From contig JAVFKD010000002.1 in the NCBI GenBank assembly GCA_036429605.1, forward strand, positions 3,720,001 to 3,784,000: 64,000 nt of DNA, read 5' to 3'. The DNA is from Cladobotryum mycophilum. Lineage: Eukaryota; Ascomycota; Sordariomycetes; Hypocreales; Hypocreaceae. Below, one piece after another: positions 35,001-47,392 of the stretch; position 1 is the stretch's first letter; each line of letters starts with the position of its first letter. A program made the position numbers and the translations under genes. The notes under the pieces are model-generated. The model ran no database searches, was not told the origin of the DNA, and was given only the letters and a program-made list of their open reading frames with translations.

Positions 35001-38000
35001 TTATATAGAGACCAATGCTTTAAAGTTCATTGCTACTATTATATTATCCTAATCAAATAAGGAAGGAAAGTGGTATCTAGTAGCCTTTTAGTTACGGGCG
35101 TTTCGTAACGCTAAGCTTAATTATGGTATACTAGACTAAGAAATATTAGTAATTATAATAGTATTTAAACATTAGAAATACTATATAAAAAGTGCCTAAG
35201 GTTAGACTAAAGTCTAGAGTAACTATTAGAATTTTTAATCTTTTATAAAATAGTTAAAATTAAATAATAGATAAGCTAAATAGTGCATTTACCTGACTTT
35301 TTATAACTTCGTGATTAAGTATTGAGTAGAAAAAAATAATCTTATTAATAGGCCGTCGAGACGACCCGATTATAAAAAGAAATTACTTTTAAATCAGGAA
35401 CTTCTTATTCTATTATAAGGTAAACTATAGAATCTAATAGTAGATTAGGGAAATAATCCTTTTAGAAGGGTAGTATATTTATAAAACCTTATTATAAAAG
35501 AGTAATAAATATTAAAGCAAAAAGTCTATGAAGCTATCTTTACTAATATTTTTTTTAATAATAATATAAGAAGACTATTATTAAAATTATTATAGTAAGG
35601 TTAAGAGAAAGATCTTAAACTCTAACATTAAAAAAACCCTAATTTTCTTATAAAGAACCTAAAGTAGGCTATAGAGTATAATAATTTAATTACCTACTAG
35701 AATTATATTTATGTTCTAGAAGAGATAATAATTTGTTAAGAACTATTATCTTTTTATTATAATAATCTTTTAGTAAATCATTTTAAAGAGTTATGAATAA
35801 AAGAGTTATTATAAAGGAAGTTTTATTAAAAGGATATAAGAAAAAACATTAAGGAATATATTCAAGGATATTTAATTTATATAAGAGTCATGATCAAAAG
35901 GTATAAGCTATAAGGAAAACTTAAATCACTTTTACTTTCTAGTTAACTAATAAAAGAATTAATAATAGATTTTGTAATAAGATTTTTAATAGTTTTGTTT
36001 AATAACAAAAAAGTTAATATTATATTAGTGATTATTGATTAATATATTAAATATATGTTTTTTTTTTAGTTTTTATAATAATTATAGTAAGTGAACTAGC
36101 TGAATTGTTTTATACTAAAGTTAAACTATAGTTTTTAGGATTTTTATAAGGAATTATATTTAATAAAGGATTTTTATTTATAAATAAATTTTGGTTATTA
36201 ATTTATTTTTATATAAAAATTTAAAAATATTTATTAATTACTTTTTATTTTTAAATAGATAGATAAATAGAAAGAATAAATTAATCTATTAAATATTATT
36301 TATGATGTTTTATAGGTAATATACTATTAGTATAACTGTGATTATTAGTAGAAGTATAGTATGCTATGAATATTACTAGAAATATAATAATAGGTATGTT
36401 TTCTTTTAAAGCATTAATAGGTTATATTCTAGAATTCTATCTAGACATTGAGGATAATACCTTTTAAAAAGAGATCTTAGATATAAAGGCTTGTATAGAA
36501 AAATTATATTAACTTAGATAAAAACTATAGGATTATTAGAGTATTATAGTTAAAAGATAAGTAAAAAATTATAATTTATATTATAAAAAGTAATATTTTA
36601 AAATAAGCGATTTAGTAGGATTATCTATAAAAAGTTTCAGGTTTAAAAAGAAATAATAAAAATTAATACCTTATTATTTAGGATTATTATAAGTACTTAA
36701 ATAAATTAAAAATTAAGTATATAAAATTATTTTATTTTTAAAGTATAATAGTCTATATAATATTTTTTATATTAGTTTATTAGAATTGTAGACCTAGTGA
36801 TTTTTAAATAAAAAAACTAATTATTAATATTAGAGTTAGATAACTCTAATAAATAAAAAATTAAATTAATTAAGGATTAAAGAAAAAGTAAATCTAGAAT
36901 GCTTTATCTAATAAAATAGAAAGAGTAACCAGTAGAATATAATAAATAAATTTATAAGAAATATATAGAAAATGTATAAGAAGTTATTAAAGAATATTAA
37001 AAATTTTAAGTAAAAAAGTTATAATAGAAAAAGAAAATATATATAAAAATAAAATAAAAATCTTATTTATAAAAATAAAACTCTAAGATACTATAACAAT
37101 ATACCTATAATTTTTCTTAATATTAAAATAAAGTAATTAAAAACTTATTTATATAACCCTAAACTATTTTTATCTATTACTCTTTTACCTTTCTCTTATT
37201 ATCTTTACTATAGGAATCTCCTATTAAGGCCTATATAATGTCTTACTTAAAAAAAACTATAGTATTTTGTTAAGAAATATAACTAGTATTATTAAAGTAA
37301 AAATAAGAATATAAAAAAGATTTATATTATTTTATAATAGAAAGTAATTTAAGGGTTTATTAGTAATAATTATATAATTAATTTAAAAATATATATAGTA
37401 TTATAAGAAAGTAGTTAAACTTAAGCGTTTAACCTTTACTAACGGGATTTATAGGCCTAGTTATATATAGTCTAGGTATTCTAAATTTTATTATTAGTAA
37501 GTCATAGAGTAATTAAATAAGAAAAAATAATATACCGTTTAATTTTTTTACTATCGGTAATATTCTAGTAGTAATAATATTAGGTTTTAGTATTAGAAAA
37601 TATTTTAGTAAGCTAAAAAGAGGTATAAGAGATTTGCTTTAGACTAGACTTTTTTAATAATAAGCTTTGTTTATTATTTTCTAAAGAAAATTCAATGATC
37701 TTATTATTATTTTTATTATTCTACTGGAAATTATAGAACTTATAAGCGAAACTTAATAAAAAAAAGATTGTTTTGATTTTTAAATATTATAATAATAGCT
37801 TAGAAAAAGTTATTAAAAATACTAAGAATATAAGTAAATTATATAAAAGTTAAAAATACTTATAGTTTTATATATTCGCTTATTAATGTAATAAAATATA
37901 TAATAAGACTATACTTATTTTATAAAAATATAATATATAAGAAAAGACTTAAGAGAGTATTTTATGTTTTTGTAATATATAGTTTAATTATATATTTATA

Positions 38001-38772
38001 ATTATAAATAATATATATACTATAAGTAATTTATATTCTAGGTATTAAAAAAAGAATTTATTTTTTTATTTAGATTATTTATTTTTTTAGGATTTAAATT
38101 ATAGTAAGAAGAAAGATATAAGTTATAGGCGGGTGTACTAAGATTAAGTTATATAATATTAGTAAAATATTATAAACTTTAATTTTATTACTTATAAGGC
38201 TAGGCGTTTTTTTAGAAATTAGTTTACTTTTAACTAAAAGAGACTTAAAGTATTTAATAGGATTTATGGAATAAGTATTAATAAACTTTATATTATTGAT
38301 ATTTAATTTATTAATATTTATTTTATTAATTTCTTTTTCTAGATTATTAATTATAAATAGATAAAGCAAGTAATTCTTAGTTAAAAAGAGTATATATTAT
38401 ATAAAAGAATATTTACTTTTTAAACTAATACGTGAATTTACTTAAGATCCTTTTCGAGAAGTATAGTAATATTCTTATAATCCTGTATTTTTTTGTATAA
38501 AAATATTAATAATACTATAGGTTAGGGTTAAGATTTTATTTATTAAGTGATTTATATTTAAATATTAGTTCTGTTATATTATAATTAAATTATTTTAAGA
38601 TATTTTATTATTTATTCTAAAGGTAGAATGAGTATGATTTAACGTTAAATGTCTTTGAAAGGAATGTTATTAAATTATAATAAAATTAAAGAAGTTATAA
38701 TTAAGTTATAATAGAAATAGTTATAAAAAAATATAAAAAGTATATATACTTAAAATATATTTTAAAATGTAT

Positions 38773-39209
38773 AACGTAATCCACAAGCGAGCGGACCACA
38801 CAAGCGAGCGGACCATCTATAAAACACATATAAAACACTGTTTTTAACCCCCTTGTAAAAACTATCAGTTTTTAATAAAATTTAATAAAATTATATATAT
38901 AAATAGATTATTATATAATAATAAGATAGTATTTTTCTTAAACTTTTTATAATTTTATTTAATATGTTATTTTAAATTTAAAATTATAAAATATCTTATA
39001 TAAAAAACTTATAATAACTTTTTAAATAAAATTATATAAAATATAAAAAAAATTATTTTAATATTATATATTAATAAATATATATATAAAATTTTATTAA
39101 TTTTTATCAAAAGCTTAATGTTTTAGCAGGGGGGTTAAATATAATATAAAAAGCAATTATACAAGGTGGTCCGCTCGCTTGTGTGGTCCGCTCGCTTGTG
39201 GATTACGTT
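38773..39209. mobile_element. 437 bp MITE-like TIR element inside the gypsy element
   Basis: The ends are long inverted repeats: AACGTAATCCACAAGCGAGC continuing into a second CACAAGCGAGCGGACC, mirrored at 39164-39209. Each TIR is therefore itself a tandem doublet of the AAGCGAGCGGACCA phrase. The TIRs are GC-rich and undecayed while the host gypsy is RIP-decayed, so insertion is later than most of the RIP. No coding capacity. Confidence 0.65.
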
Positions 39210-39265
39210 AGGGTTTTAATTAATGTTTTAAGTAACCGGGACGATTATTATAAAGAGGGGAAAAT

Positions 39266-39439
39266 TGTAATGTTATTCTGAAGATTACCCGGACGCATGA
39301 TGTAATAGAGATACAGGGTAATCCTATATAAGTCACGTGTTTTTTGTATAATAGTTAAACGCATAAGCTTAAGCTTATGCATAAAATAATACCTACGTTT
39401 GATCTTGCTTACCTGGTGATCTTATAAGGTGTTATTACA
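39266..39439 (+). repeat. 3' LTR of the gypsy element
   Basis: 174 bp, TGTAATG...GTTATTACA, preceded by a polypurine tract and followed by the CTAGA target duplication. Confidence 0.85.
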
Positions 39440-39444
39440 CTAGA

Positions 39445-42400
39445 TTATACTAAAACACATAATATATAACCTTATTATACTATAACCTAGCTCTAGCTTT
39501 TTAAGTATAAAAATTAGACCTAGAGTTTTATTATATATTAGAAAAGCTAATCGATTAGAGTTTATGCCCTACTATAACCTTTTTAATAATCCTAATATCT
39601 TAATTATTAAGATATTAAATATTAAACTATTCCTCCTAATTAACCTATATAACAAATAACCCTAATAAACTAACTAATAGACTAATCAGATAGCTAATTA
39701 AATAACTAACTAAGTAACTAATTAATAAGATATATATATAATTAAACGATTTTTTTTAATAAATAGGCTTAAATAACCCTTTATCTTAGTAAAAAACTTT
39801 AACCTTTACTATACTTACTAGAATACTTAAGCTAAGCTAATAATTATAGCCCGAGCTAATAGCCTAATTTAATAACTAGATAGCCAGTAGACTACCTTAC
39901 TAATTAATACTAATAAGGCTATAAAGCTTAGCGGTACTTATTATAAAAAAGATTTATAAAAACCTTTTATAATAGATCTAGCTTTTAGTATAGGTTTCCA
40001 AGCTTTTAGCTAGAGTAACTAATAAACTGCACTAATAACTAGCTCTAATTATAAAACTCTTATCTTTAAAGCCTATATATTAAAGCCTTTAGGTATAAGC
40101 TACTTATACTAAACATAATAACTATTATTTAATTATAAAAAAGCCAACTAAAAGGCCTATAACAAATCATTAACTAGAGTAAAGCCTAAAGCCTTTATTT
40201 AACTAGATTAACTAATTAGTACCTCTAGCTAGGATAAGATAACTAATCTCCTTAAAAACATTATTATAGAAGCAGCTGAACTAGCTATAGCTAAGCAAAG
40301 ACCCTCTAAACGCTTTAAGCCTTAGTAGAACGATAAGCTAAAAGACCTATAAAAAACTTTGAACAGGGCTACATGATTATATAAAGCAAGCCTAATAGTA
40401 ATAACCCTAGCGATCTAGAAAAAAGCTTATAATAGCTATAACCTAGCTTTACGAGCTATAAAAAAAGCCTATTAAAATAGTTTTCTTAAGGAAACTATAA
40501 CCATAGATATCTATAAGATATATAAATATACTAAGATACACTAGAATAATAGTTTTTCTAATATAATATATATAAAAAAAGCTAATAATAATAGGCCTAG
40601 ACCTTTAAGAAAAAATATACAGTCTTTCTATAGATACTATTTCCTATATCTACCCCTAGCTATACTAATACAGTTAAAAGATCTAAAATAGAAATTCAAA
40701 TTTCTAATTAACCTAGGTTTAAATTAATAAATTAGATAAACTTATAGTATATAATAAAAACAATACTAATACCTAAACCTATAGTAAGGTTAACTAAAGT
40801 CTTAAGATATTAATTATAGTAACTAGAAAATGGCTTCTAAAAGCTATTTATAATTCATAAAAAGGAATTAATAGGACTTACTTTTAAAAGGACTTGCTAG
40901 AAATAGCTAAAGTTAGAGGATATAGAAGTCTAATAGGCTATTTTTTTATTAATTAGTAAAAAAGCCCTAGGCCCTAATATAATTAATATCCTTTTAATAT
41001 AAAAGACTTATTTAGTAATATTAATTTTATTAAATAAAGCTTACTAAGTCTTATTCATAGTAAGGTATTAACTAGCTAGCTAGAGAGAAGTAATTAGAAT
41101 TATTTTACTAAAGGCTAATAAACTAGACTATAATAACCTAAAAGTATATAGAGTTATTATATTATTTAATTACTTAAGGAAGGTCTTAGAAAAAATAATT
41201 ATAAATAAGCTAAGCTACCTAGTAGCTATATAGAACCTTTTAAACCTAAGCTAGCTTAATAGCTGAAAATAAAGATTAGCTATTAATATAGTTTTTTTAC
41301 TTATGAATTATATTAAAAGTTAATAGTTATTAAGAAAAACTATTAATTAAACAATAGTTATAACCCTATTTCTAGATATTAAGGGTGTTTTTAATTATAT
41401 ATTAAAACTAAAGCTATTAGAGATATTAAAAAGGCTAAACCTTCCTAAAACCTTTATTAGCTAAGTGGATTCCTTTTTATTAAATAGAAAAATCCAGTTA
41501 GCCTTTAATAGCTAAATATAATAGCTAATAAATATAACTATAAGGATCCTATAAGGATCACTTATATTTTTTATCTTATTTCTAATCTATATTAAAGATA
41601 TAATAATAGATTAGGCCTTTTAGCTTAACTATATTAATAACTTTAGCCTGTCTATATTATCAAAATCAGCCTATCAGAACTATAAGGCTCTAAAGACCAT
41701 AGTAGCCAAGCTTATCGAAAAAGCAAGACTGTAAAAGGTCTAGTTTAACCTAAACAAAACCAAACTTATCCACTTTACAAAACACCACCGGCCAATAATA
41801 AAAAGACTTACTATAACTAACCTAGCTATTAAGCCTAAACCACTAATCAAATAGCTAAGGATCTGGCTAGATTATTAACTTAACTTTAAACACTATATAA
41901 CAAAAAAGCTCAAATAGACTATTAAAGCCTTCTAAAGCCTTTAAAGACTAGGCAATATATAATACAGGCTACCTACATAAGCCCTATGTTTACTCTATAT
42001 AGCCTATATAAGCTCTATAATAGATTATAGAGTCTTCCTTTAGTATAAAAAACTAGGACAAAAGAACCTTATCTACTAAATCTAATAACTATAAAACCTT
42101 GCCTTAACTAGGATTCTAAGGGCCTTTAAAAGATCCTTATATAGGGTATTAGAATTAAAAGTAATTATCCCTCTAGTTAAAGTTAGGCTCTAAAAAACCT
42201 ACCTTAAGTATAGCTTTTATACTTAAACTCTTTTAGAAACCTACCTAATCTAATTAGCTATAACTAATATAATTATATTAATATAATTAATTAAACTATT
42301 AGCTAGCTTTAATAAAGCTATTAGAAAATATGAGAAAATAAAAAGACAGGATCTAGTTTAGTAGGCCTCTTAGAATAAGAAATCTAAAGCTATTATTCTA

Positions 42401-43631
42401 ATTAACTAATCTTTTAAGAAAAAAACCAAAAAGCAATACTTATAGTTACTAGAAAAGCTTATCTTTAATAATTACTAAGTCTTTTATATAAATGGCTTAT
42501 AAAATACTTATAAAAATACTATTACTAATTTATATGTATATTATAAAAATAACCTAAGCTAATAAACTAGATTAACAAAAACAGTAAGAGTAATAAAATT
42601 TTAGAACCTAGGACTATATATAAAAGTAACTAATATTAAGCTTATAGCAATTTCTAAGGTTCTAAATGCCTTACTACTATCTAGAATAAACTAACTAATA
42701 ATCTATATTTTTATTAATAACTAAATAATTATAATAAAAATTAAAAGCCCTAATAAAATTAATTATAAAATCTAGGCTTAGCTATACCTCTTATTATAAT
42801 AAGGTATAGCCATTATAATTACCTAGATACCTAGCTACACAGGGATCCTAGGAAACGAAATAGCTAATTAGTTAGCTAAAAAAAGACTAGAAGCCTTATA
42901 TAGAGGCCGCCCGTATACCTCTTTTAGCTACCTAAACCAAAAGATAAGAAAAGTTATAATATAATAGTAATAGACTAGCTAGGCTAATAAAAAAATAAGA
43001 GAAAAAATAGGCTAAAAAGCAAAAGGCCTAAGTACCCAATACCACAAAATAGCCTAAGAAAACCTTAGCTCTTCGCTAAAAGCTAACCTAGTTAAAAGAC
43101 TAAAATTAATCTAGTTAGCCTATATCTAGCTAAAGCTAAAAATAGGGTATCTTAAAAGCTATTAAAAAACTATAAAAAACCTCCCTAATAATTACTATAA
43201 ATATAACTAACAGTATATAATATAATACTTATTATTATAATATAATAAATACTAAAGACTTAGAAAGGTTTTATAAAAGGTCTTAAGGCTAGAAGCCTAA
43301 CTAACATTACAAAAGCTTTTTATAACAAAACTAAAAAAAAAAGCTCTAATAGGTTTTTTTATTAACATAAAGATCTATATATAAAACTAGTTTTTAAAAA
43401 GTAAATATAGGCTAACTAACTAACTAATTAACCTAAAGACTAAGAGATATATATAATGCTTAGAACTAGGAAAAAGAAAACCACTAACTAGAAAACATAA
43501 TGCTTTATACTATTAGCTTAAAAGCTAGCCAGCTAACTACTATTCTATAAAGACACTGTATAGTAAGCTTTTAGATAGTTAGATAGCCGCTTCATAGGCC
43601 TTCGGCCTCCATAAGCATAATGAAAGAAAAA
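39445..43631 (+). mobile_element. RIP-decayed Tad-like LINE, 3' part
   Basis: Continuation of the LINE after the gypsy insertion. Plus-strand traces: reverse transcriptase around 41540-41600 (decayed GSPxSPILFLIYI motif) and an RNase H domain around 42800-42890 (decayed ITWIPxHTGILGNEIANxLA motif). The 3' end shows a GC-containing GGCCTTCGGCC hairpin (about 43596) and an A-rich tail (AAAGAAAAAAAA) just before the right terminal repeat. Many stops; dead. Confidence 0.7.
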
Positions 43632-43699
43632 AAAATTATTGCTGACATAACATCTACAGGATCCCGTTTTTTTTAAATCAACGGGATCCCGTGGACCTA

Positions 43700-44570
43700 T
43701 TAGGCGCCTTCCCAAATTATGCGCCCCGCAGGTGTCGTGGTCCAACTGTTCCCGGCCTTGGTCAACACCTTAATCGTCTTAAAGAGAAATCCATAATTGG
43801 TCACTGTATAGGGTGATTTAAATCTCTTAATTTCAGCATAGATCTTATAATATATTAAAATATTAAACAATACATAACTCTAATCGGCGATTAGGGCCAT
43901 AGTACTAAAGGTAGCTTTATTAGATATTTTATGTACCGATCGGTCTGTTATATACCGCTGTAAGGGGCAATTTCAGCACGAAGTGCTGGCATTGACGGAT
44001 CTTTTGCCATTTGGCTCTACGGTCTATTGGCTAGTATAGTACCCCTTCTATGCTTGTTACATTTTATAAATATAAAAAAATTCCATATTAGTAAATAATA
44101 AAAGATAATAACACGTGGTTAGTAAGGCTTATTACACTAAAAATACTCAGGATATATATTGTGTCGTAATAAGGCTAATGGCTCGCAAGGTTAGGGTAAA
44201 AACATCAAGCGCCTGTCGTGATGTGCTTCGCCACCATAAAAAACACATGCTGTCGTGTGACGAAGTGGCTAGCAAGCTCTAGTATTCTGCTTATGTAATC
44301 CAAACACATCTAATCTGATGAGCCTTGATCTTGCTTTATCTGATCTCTCATGTCAAACAACAAGGTACGCTATTGCACAAGAAGTCTAAAAACAATGGAT
44401 GAGTAGATTGGTATTGAGCTAGAGATGTATAAAATAAACACAAATAATACACAATTTCAAGAATCCTCAACATTCCCCCCGGTGGCCCAAACAGCTCCAT
44501 ATTCTATATCGTCTGCTATAGAGTTGGCAACATGAGTGAGGTACAAACACCACCCGTGTCTGCATCGACA
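43700..44570. other. Intergenic, nothing firm
   Basis: Mixed composition. A GCAATTTCAGCACGAAGTGC palindromic phrase lies near 43968-43987 and could be part of a small element, but I could not find its ends. No supported gene. Confidence 0.3.
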
Positions 44571-44774
44571 TCACTGGGTGTCCAGCTGTATTTCTTCATC
44601 GTGCGTATGAGCACCTATACTTATGTCAATAACAGTCATCATGGAATTTGTGCAAAGGTTTATACTTTTGTTGCGATACTTGAGCTTGATCAGATAAGCC
44701 AGTGGCAGCGATAGAGCAGTGATAAGAAGTGATACAAGGGCAATGATAGATTCTCTTGTCCACTGGGCTGTCAT
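44571..44774 (-). CDS. Possible small single-pass membrane protein, 67 aa
   Basis: From the ATG at 44774 the frame reads MTAQWTRESIIALVSLLITA, a short cytosolic start followed by one hydrophobic helix (about residues 9-30), a basic patch (KLKYRNK) and an acidic tail. Similar tiny W-T-R-E-S-type proteins occur in fungal genomes, but I cannot name one. It might be chance. The neighbouring Zn2Cys6 gene is divergent. Confidence 0.3.
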   Translation of the reverse strand: MTAQWTRESIIALVSLLITALSLPLAYLIKLKYRNKSINLCTNSMMTVIDISIGAHTHDEEIQLDTQ

Positions 44775-45346
44775 GATTGCAACGAAACAAAGGGTGTTGT
44801 CTTGGAGTAATAGTATGGGCAATTGATGTTTTGCTCTTACCTCATCTGGTCTTTGGAACAGCCATCTTATTACAATTACAGGAAATGATGCGAATTATAT
44901 TCATCCGTTACTTCCACCGGCAACGATACAAGCTTTCCCGTTACAGAACCGGCTCGTGAGAGTAGAGATAGTCGAGTACACCACTATTAGCGATCCTTCG
45001 AGCCGGTGCTTAAGGTAGACTAGCTTGCTTGAATATGTCTAAGAGTGTGTCCAATAAGATGCGTGCCGGTTCTGAACATGGACTAGTAGAGTCTGTGACC
45101 GTACAGTGCGAATATTAGAAGCACTTACACAGCCCTCCTCAGTATTGCAGCCTGACTTTTAGACCGCCAGCTTCCCCAACATATAAATGCCGGTGATATC
45201 TTCTCTTTCTTCATCCTCAGACACTTAACTCAGACTCATAAGCACAGCCGAAGCCGCTTACTACTTAAACCAAAACTTGCAACCCTTTCGAGGAGACTGA
45301 TCAATCAGTTCCAACATCCAAACATCAACTCATCTCAATCCTCAGA
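44775..45346 (+). promoter_or_regulatory. Upstream region of the Zn2Cys6 gene, with TATA-like box
   Basis: TATAAAT at 45182-45188 lies about 160 bp before the start codon and is followed by a CT-rich leader (TTCTCTTTCTTCATCCTC), a common fungal promoter layout. A CCGGCAACGATACAAGC...GAACCGGC region near 44917-44955 is GC-rich and could bind regulators; no site is assigned. Confidence 0.45.
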
Positions 45347-47124
45347 ATGGCACACAATCCATCTGTTCCTCTTGCATTCGATAATGTCGACCTAGAAGGC
45401 ATTGATTGGTACAGCTTCAATGATGACCAACATGACTTTGGTCTCGAAGCTCCATTTGCGCTCTCCGAGTCAACAAGCGACAACATGCAACTGATGGATT
45501 GGCCTTTTCACGGCGAACAACCAGACGCGAGCTTTACCGATATTACTGGCATAGACAGTGCTGAAATTCCAAGCCTAAATTGTATGGGGAGCTTCCCGAA
45601 GTATGACAATAGCCTCTATACTGACGTTTCTCTCACAGCACTTCCTTACCCGCTGGTTGATTCCAATCCTGTATTCGATCCTCAAGACTCCATGATGATG
45701 GACCCGGTCAACTTGGCCAATACTCTTAATCTCTATAAACCACACCCAGATATAGGCAATTTTGACGGGATATTCCCATCAATTTCTGATCTGGAACTCA
45801 ACTCTCCTCCGAACTTGAACTCGTTCAACTTGGCGGAACAAGAGGCACTACTCTGTAAGTCTCCACATCCATTCATCTACCTCTTGTACCGTACAAAGAG
45901 GCTATAGCGCCCTTTTTCTCTCTCGCTGAATCTACAACGTCACATATCTACATGTGCTAATCAAGACACAAAACAGTTCAGTCTCCGGGAGAAGCTCTGG
46001 CAAACGTCGTTCCGGAACCAAAGCCAATCCGCCAACCCCCGCGCCGGCAGTCATTGCTACACCAATCGCAATACGAAAGCGTTCATTTAACCGATTTGAC
46101 GAGGATCATTCCTCTGAAGCATTAACTGAAATGCCTTGGACCAAGTCAATCAAAATGCAAGGTGTTCCTGACGGGTTTTGTTTTGCGATGAACCCAAAGG
46201 TCAAGCCAGATGCCATGGCCAATACCTCCAGTGATAGGCCAAAGGCACAGCGGGCAAGCAAAGCATGCCTAAGATGCCGTTTAGACAAGGTGAAGGTGAG
46301 TAGGGGTATTATTAGTCGCTCCCGATGGTCTTGGTGCTGATATAGCGAACGATAGTGTTCCATGACACTTCCGTGTGAGCGGTGCCAACAATTTTTGAGG
46401 AACGCAACGGCGAGGCGATCTGATCAAGCAGTCTATTGGACGGCCTGCCTTGACTTTGACATTAAGAAACTTAATTTCATCTCTCCACGTAAGTTTTTTT
46501 ATATCATGTTGGTGTATACATTCTGACAAATTTGCGTGTCCAGTTATCCTCCCTTATGTTCTTAGTGAGCATCAATATCTCACGAATAGGGATATCTGCA
46601 GACAATCCATTTTTGATTACGGATTTATAGGAGGGTTGATATACTTGTTTACCGATATCCCTTTCTCACGATCCCTATTCGGACGAATGTTGAAGAATTT
46701 GAGTGAACAAGAACCACACATATTAACTCCTCTCATAACCGCAATAACACGAATTCAGAACCCAACGATTGGTATAGTAACCTGTCTCCTGCCGATCTTT
46801 CTAAATACGATGATACCAGAGTTCTACCACCAAATTTTTGAATCTGGCGAGCTGGAAAGCAACCTACAACCCTTACTTGTATGCGACTTTCTCTTCACCA
46901 CCATCGGTAAGCTCATGAGCAAACGAGCTCGCGGCCCACTGCATCCTCGTCAGTTTTATGCTCTAGTAGTCTCTCTGCGCCATCTTTACCGCATCTCTCG
47001 CTTCACCTGCATGGTCTTTAGTTACGGCATAAATGCAAGTTATGGTAATTTGGCATCTTTTCTCGGGATAGATGGTTTTCATTTTTGGCAGATCTGGTGC
47101 TGCTTTTGGAGGAGGTTTTGCTAA
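45347..47124 (+). CDS. Zn(II)2Cys6 regulator, 3' end replaced by the right arm
   Basis: Exons 45347-45854, 45982-46295, 46356-46488 and 46544-47124 total 1536 nt (511 residues plus stop) with all junctions in phase. The acidic N-terminus (DLEGIDWYSFNDD) looks like an activation region. The zinc cluster sits mid-protein, split by an intron right after CLRCRLDKVK (about 265-274) and continuing CSMTLPCERC, with a sixth cysteine further on (YWTAC). The rest is helical, as in fungal C6 middle domains. From 47027 the frame runs into the inverted-repeat arm, so the last 31 or so residues are foreign and the natural C-terminus is lost. It may have controlled the PKS 21 kb away (inference). Possibly non-functional. 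Confidence 0.7.
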
Positions 47125-47392
47125 GCGCCGGGTGTGTGGGCCCCCATTTTCAAGACACAACAGCCCCACACGATTCTGCCGCGCGTGATATTTTTGGCAA
47201 CCTTAGAGAAGATATAAATGTGTGAGCTGCCTTTGCATACAGTGGGAAAAAAACAGAAGACATTGACCACTGAACTTGCACTGGGGAATACCTTATCGAT
47301 CTACATCTGTCTTTTCCCCCACCTTTTACTTAGGCACACGCAATAGCAAACCCACGCACCACTCTTTTAGTCTGATCCATACATTCGCAATA

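Larger units (their letters stand above)
31911..39439 (+). mobile_element. Ty3/gypsy LTR retrotransposon, RIP-decayed, 7529 bp
   Basis: Two 174 bp LTRs (31911-32084; 39266-39439), TGTAA...TTACA-type ends, and a 5 bp target duplication CTAGA on both sides (31906-31910; 39440-39444). A purine tract AAAGAGGGGAAAA precedes the 3' LTR. Plus-strand coding traces: reverse transcriptase around 34300-34590 (decayed GLTNTL and VYFNNILIF), RNase H start around 34985-35030 (NPKKPIYIETNALK-like) and integrase core around 36010-36060. All frames are full of TAA/TAG, so it is dead. LTR differences are C/T and G/A changes. Confidence 0.85.
29406..43697. mobile_element. 14.3 kb block bounded by about 65 bp inverted terminal repeats
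   Basis: Both ends read GGTCCACGGGATCCCG inward and continue GTTGATTTAAAAAAA and GTAGATGTTAT (29406-29471 and the complement of 43632-43697), with few differences. TA precedes the left end (29404-29405) and follows the right end (43698-43699), as for Tc1/mariner-type elements. Nearly all of the interior is other, later elements (LINE, gypsy, MITE). The simplest reading is a small TIR element that served as a landing site. No transposase was readable. Confidence 0.6.

Noticed and set aside
38094..38369. 91-codon minus-strand frame in AT-rich DNA
   Set aside because: Low-complexity I/N/K/L composition inside a RIP-decayed gypsy element; best explained by chance.
44532..44714. 60-codon plus-strand frame starting MSEVQTPP
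   Set aside because: Antisense to the better-supported small membrane-protein frame; no family signature.
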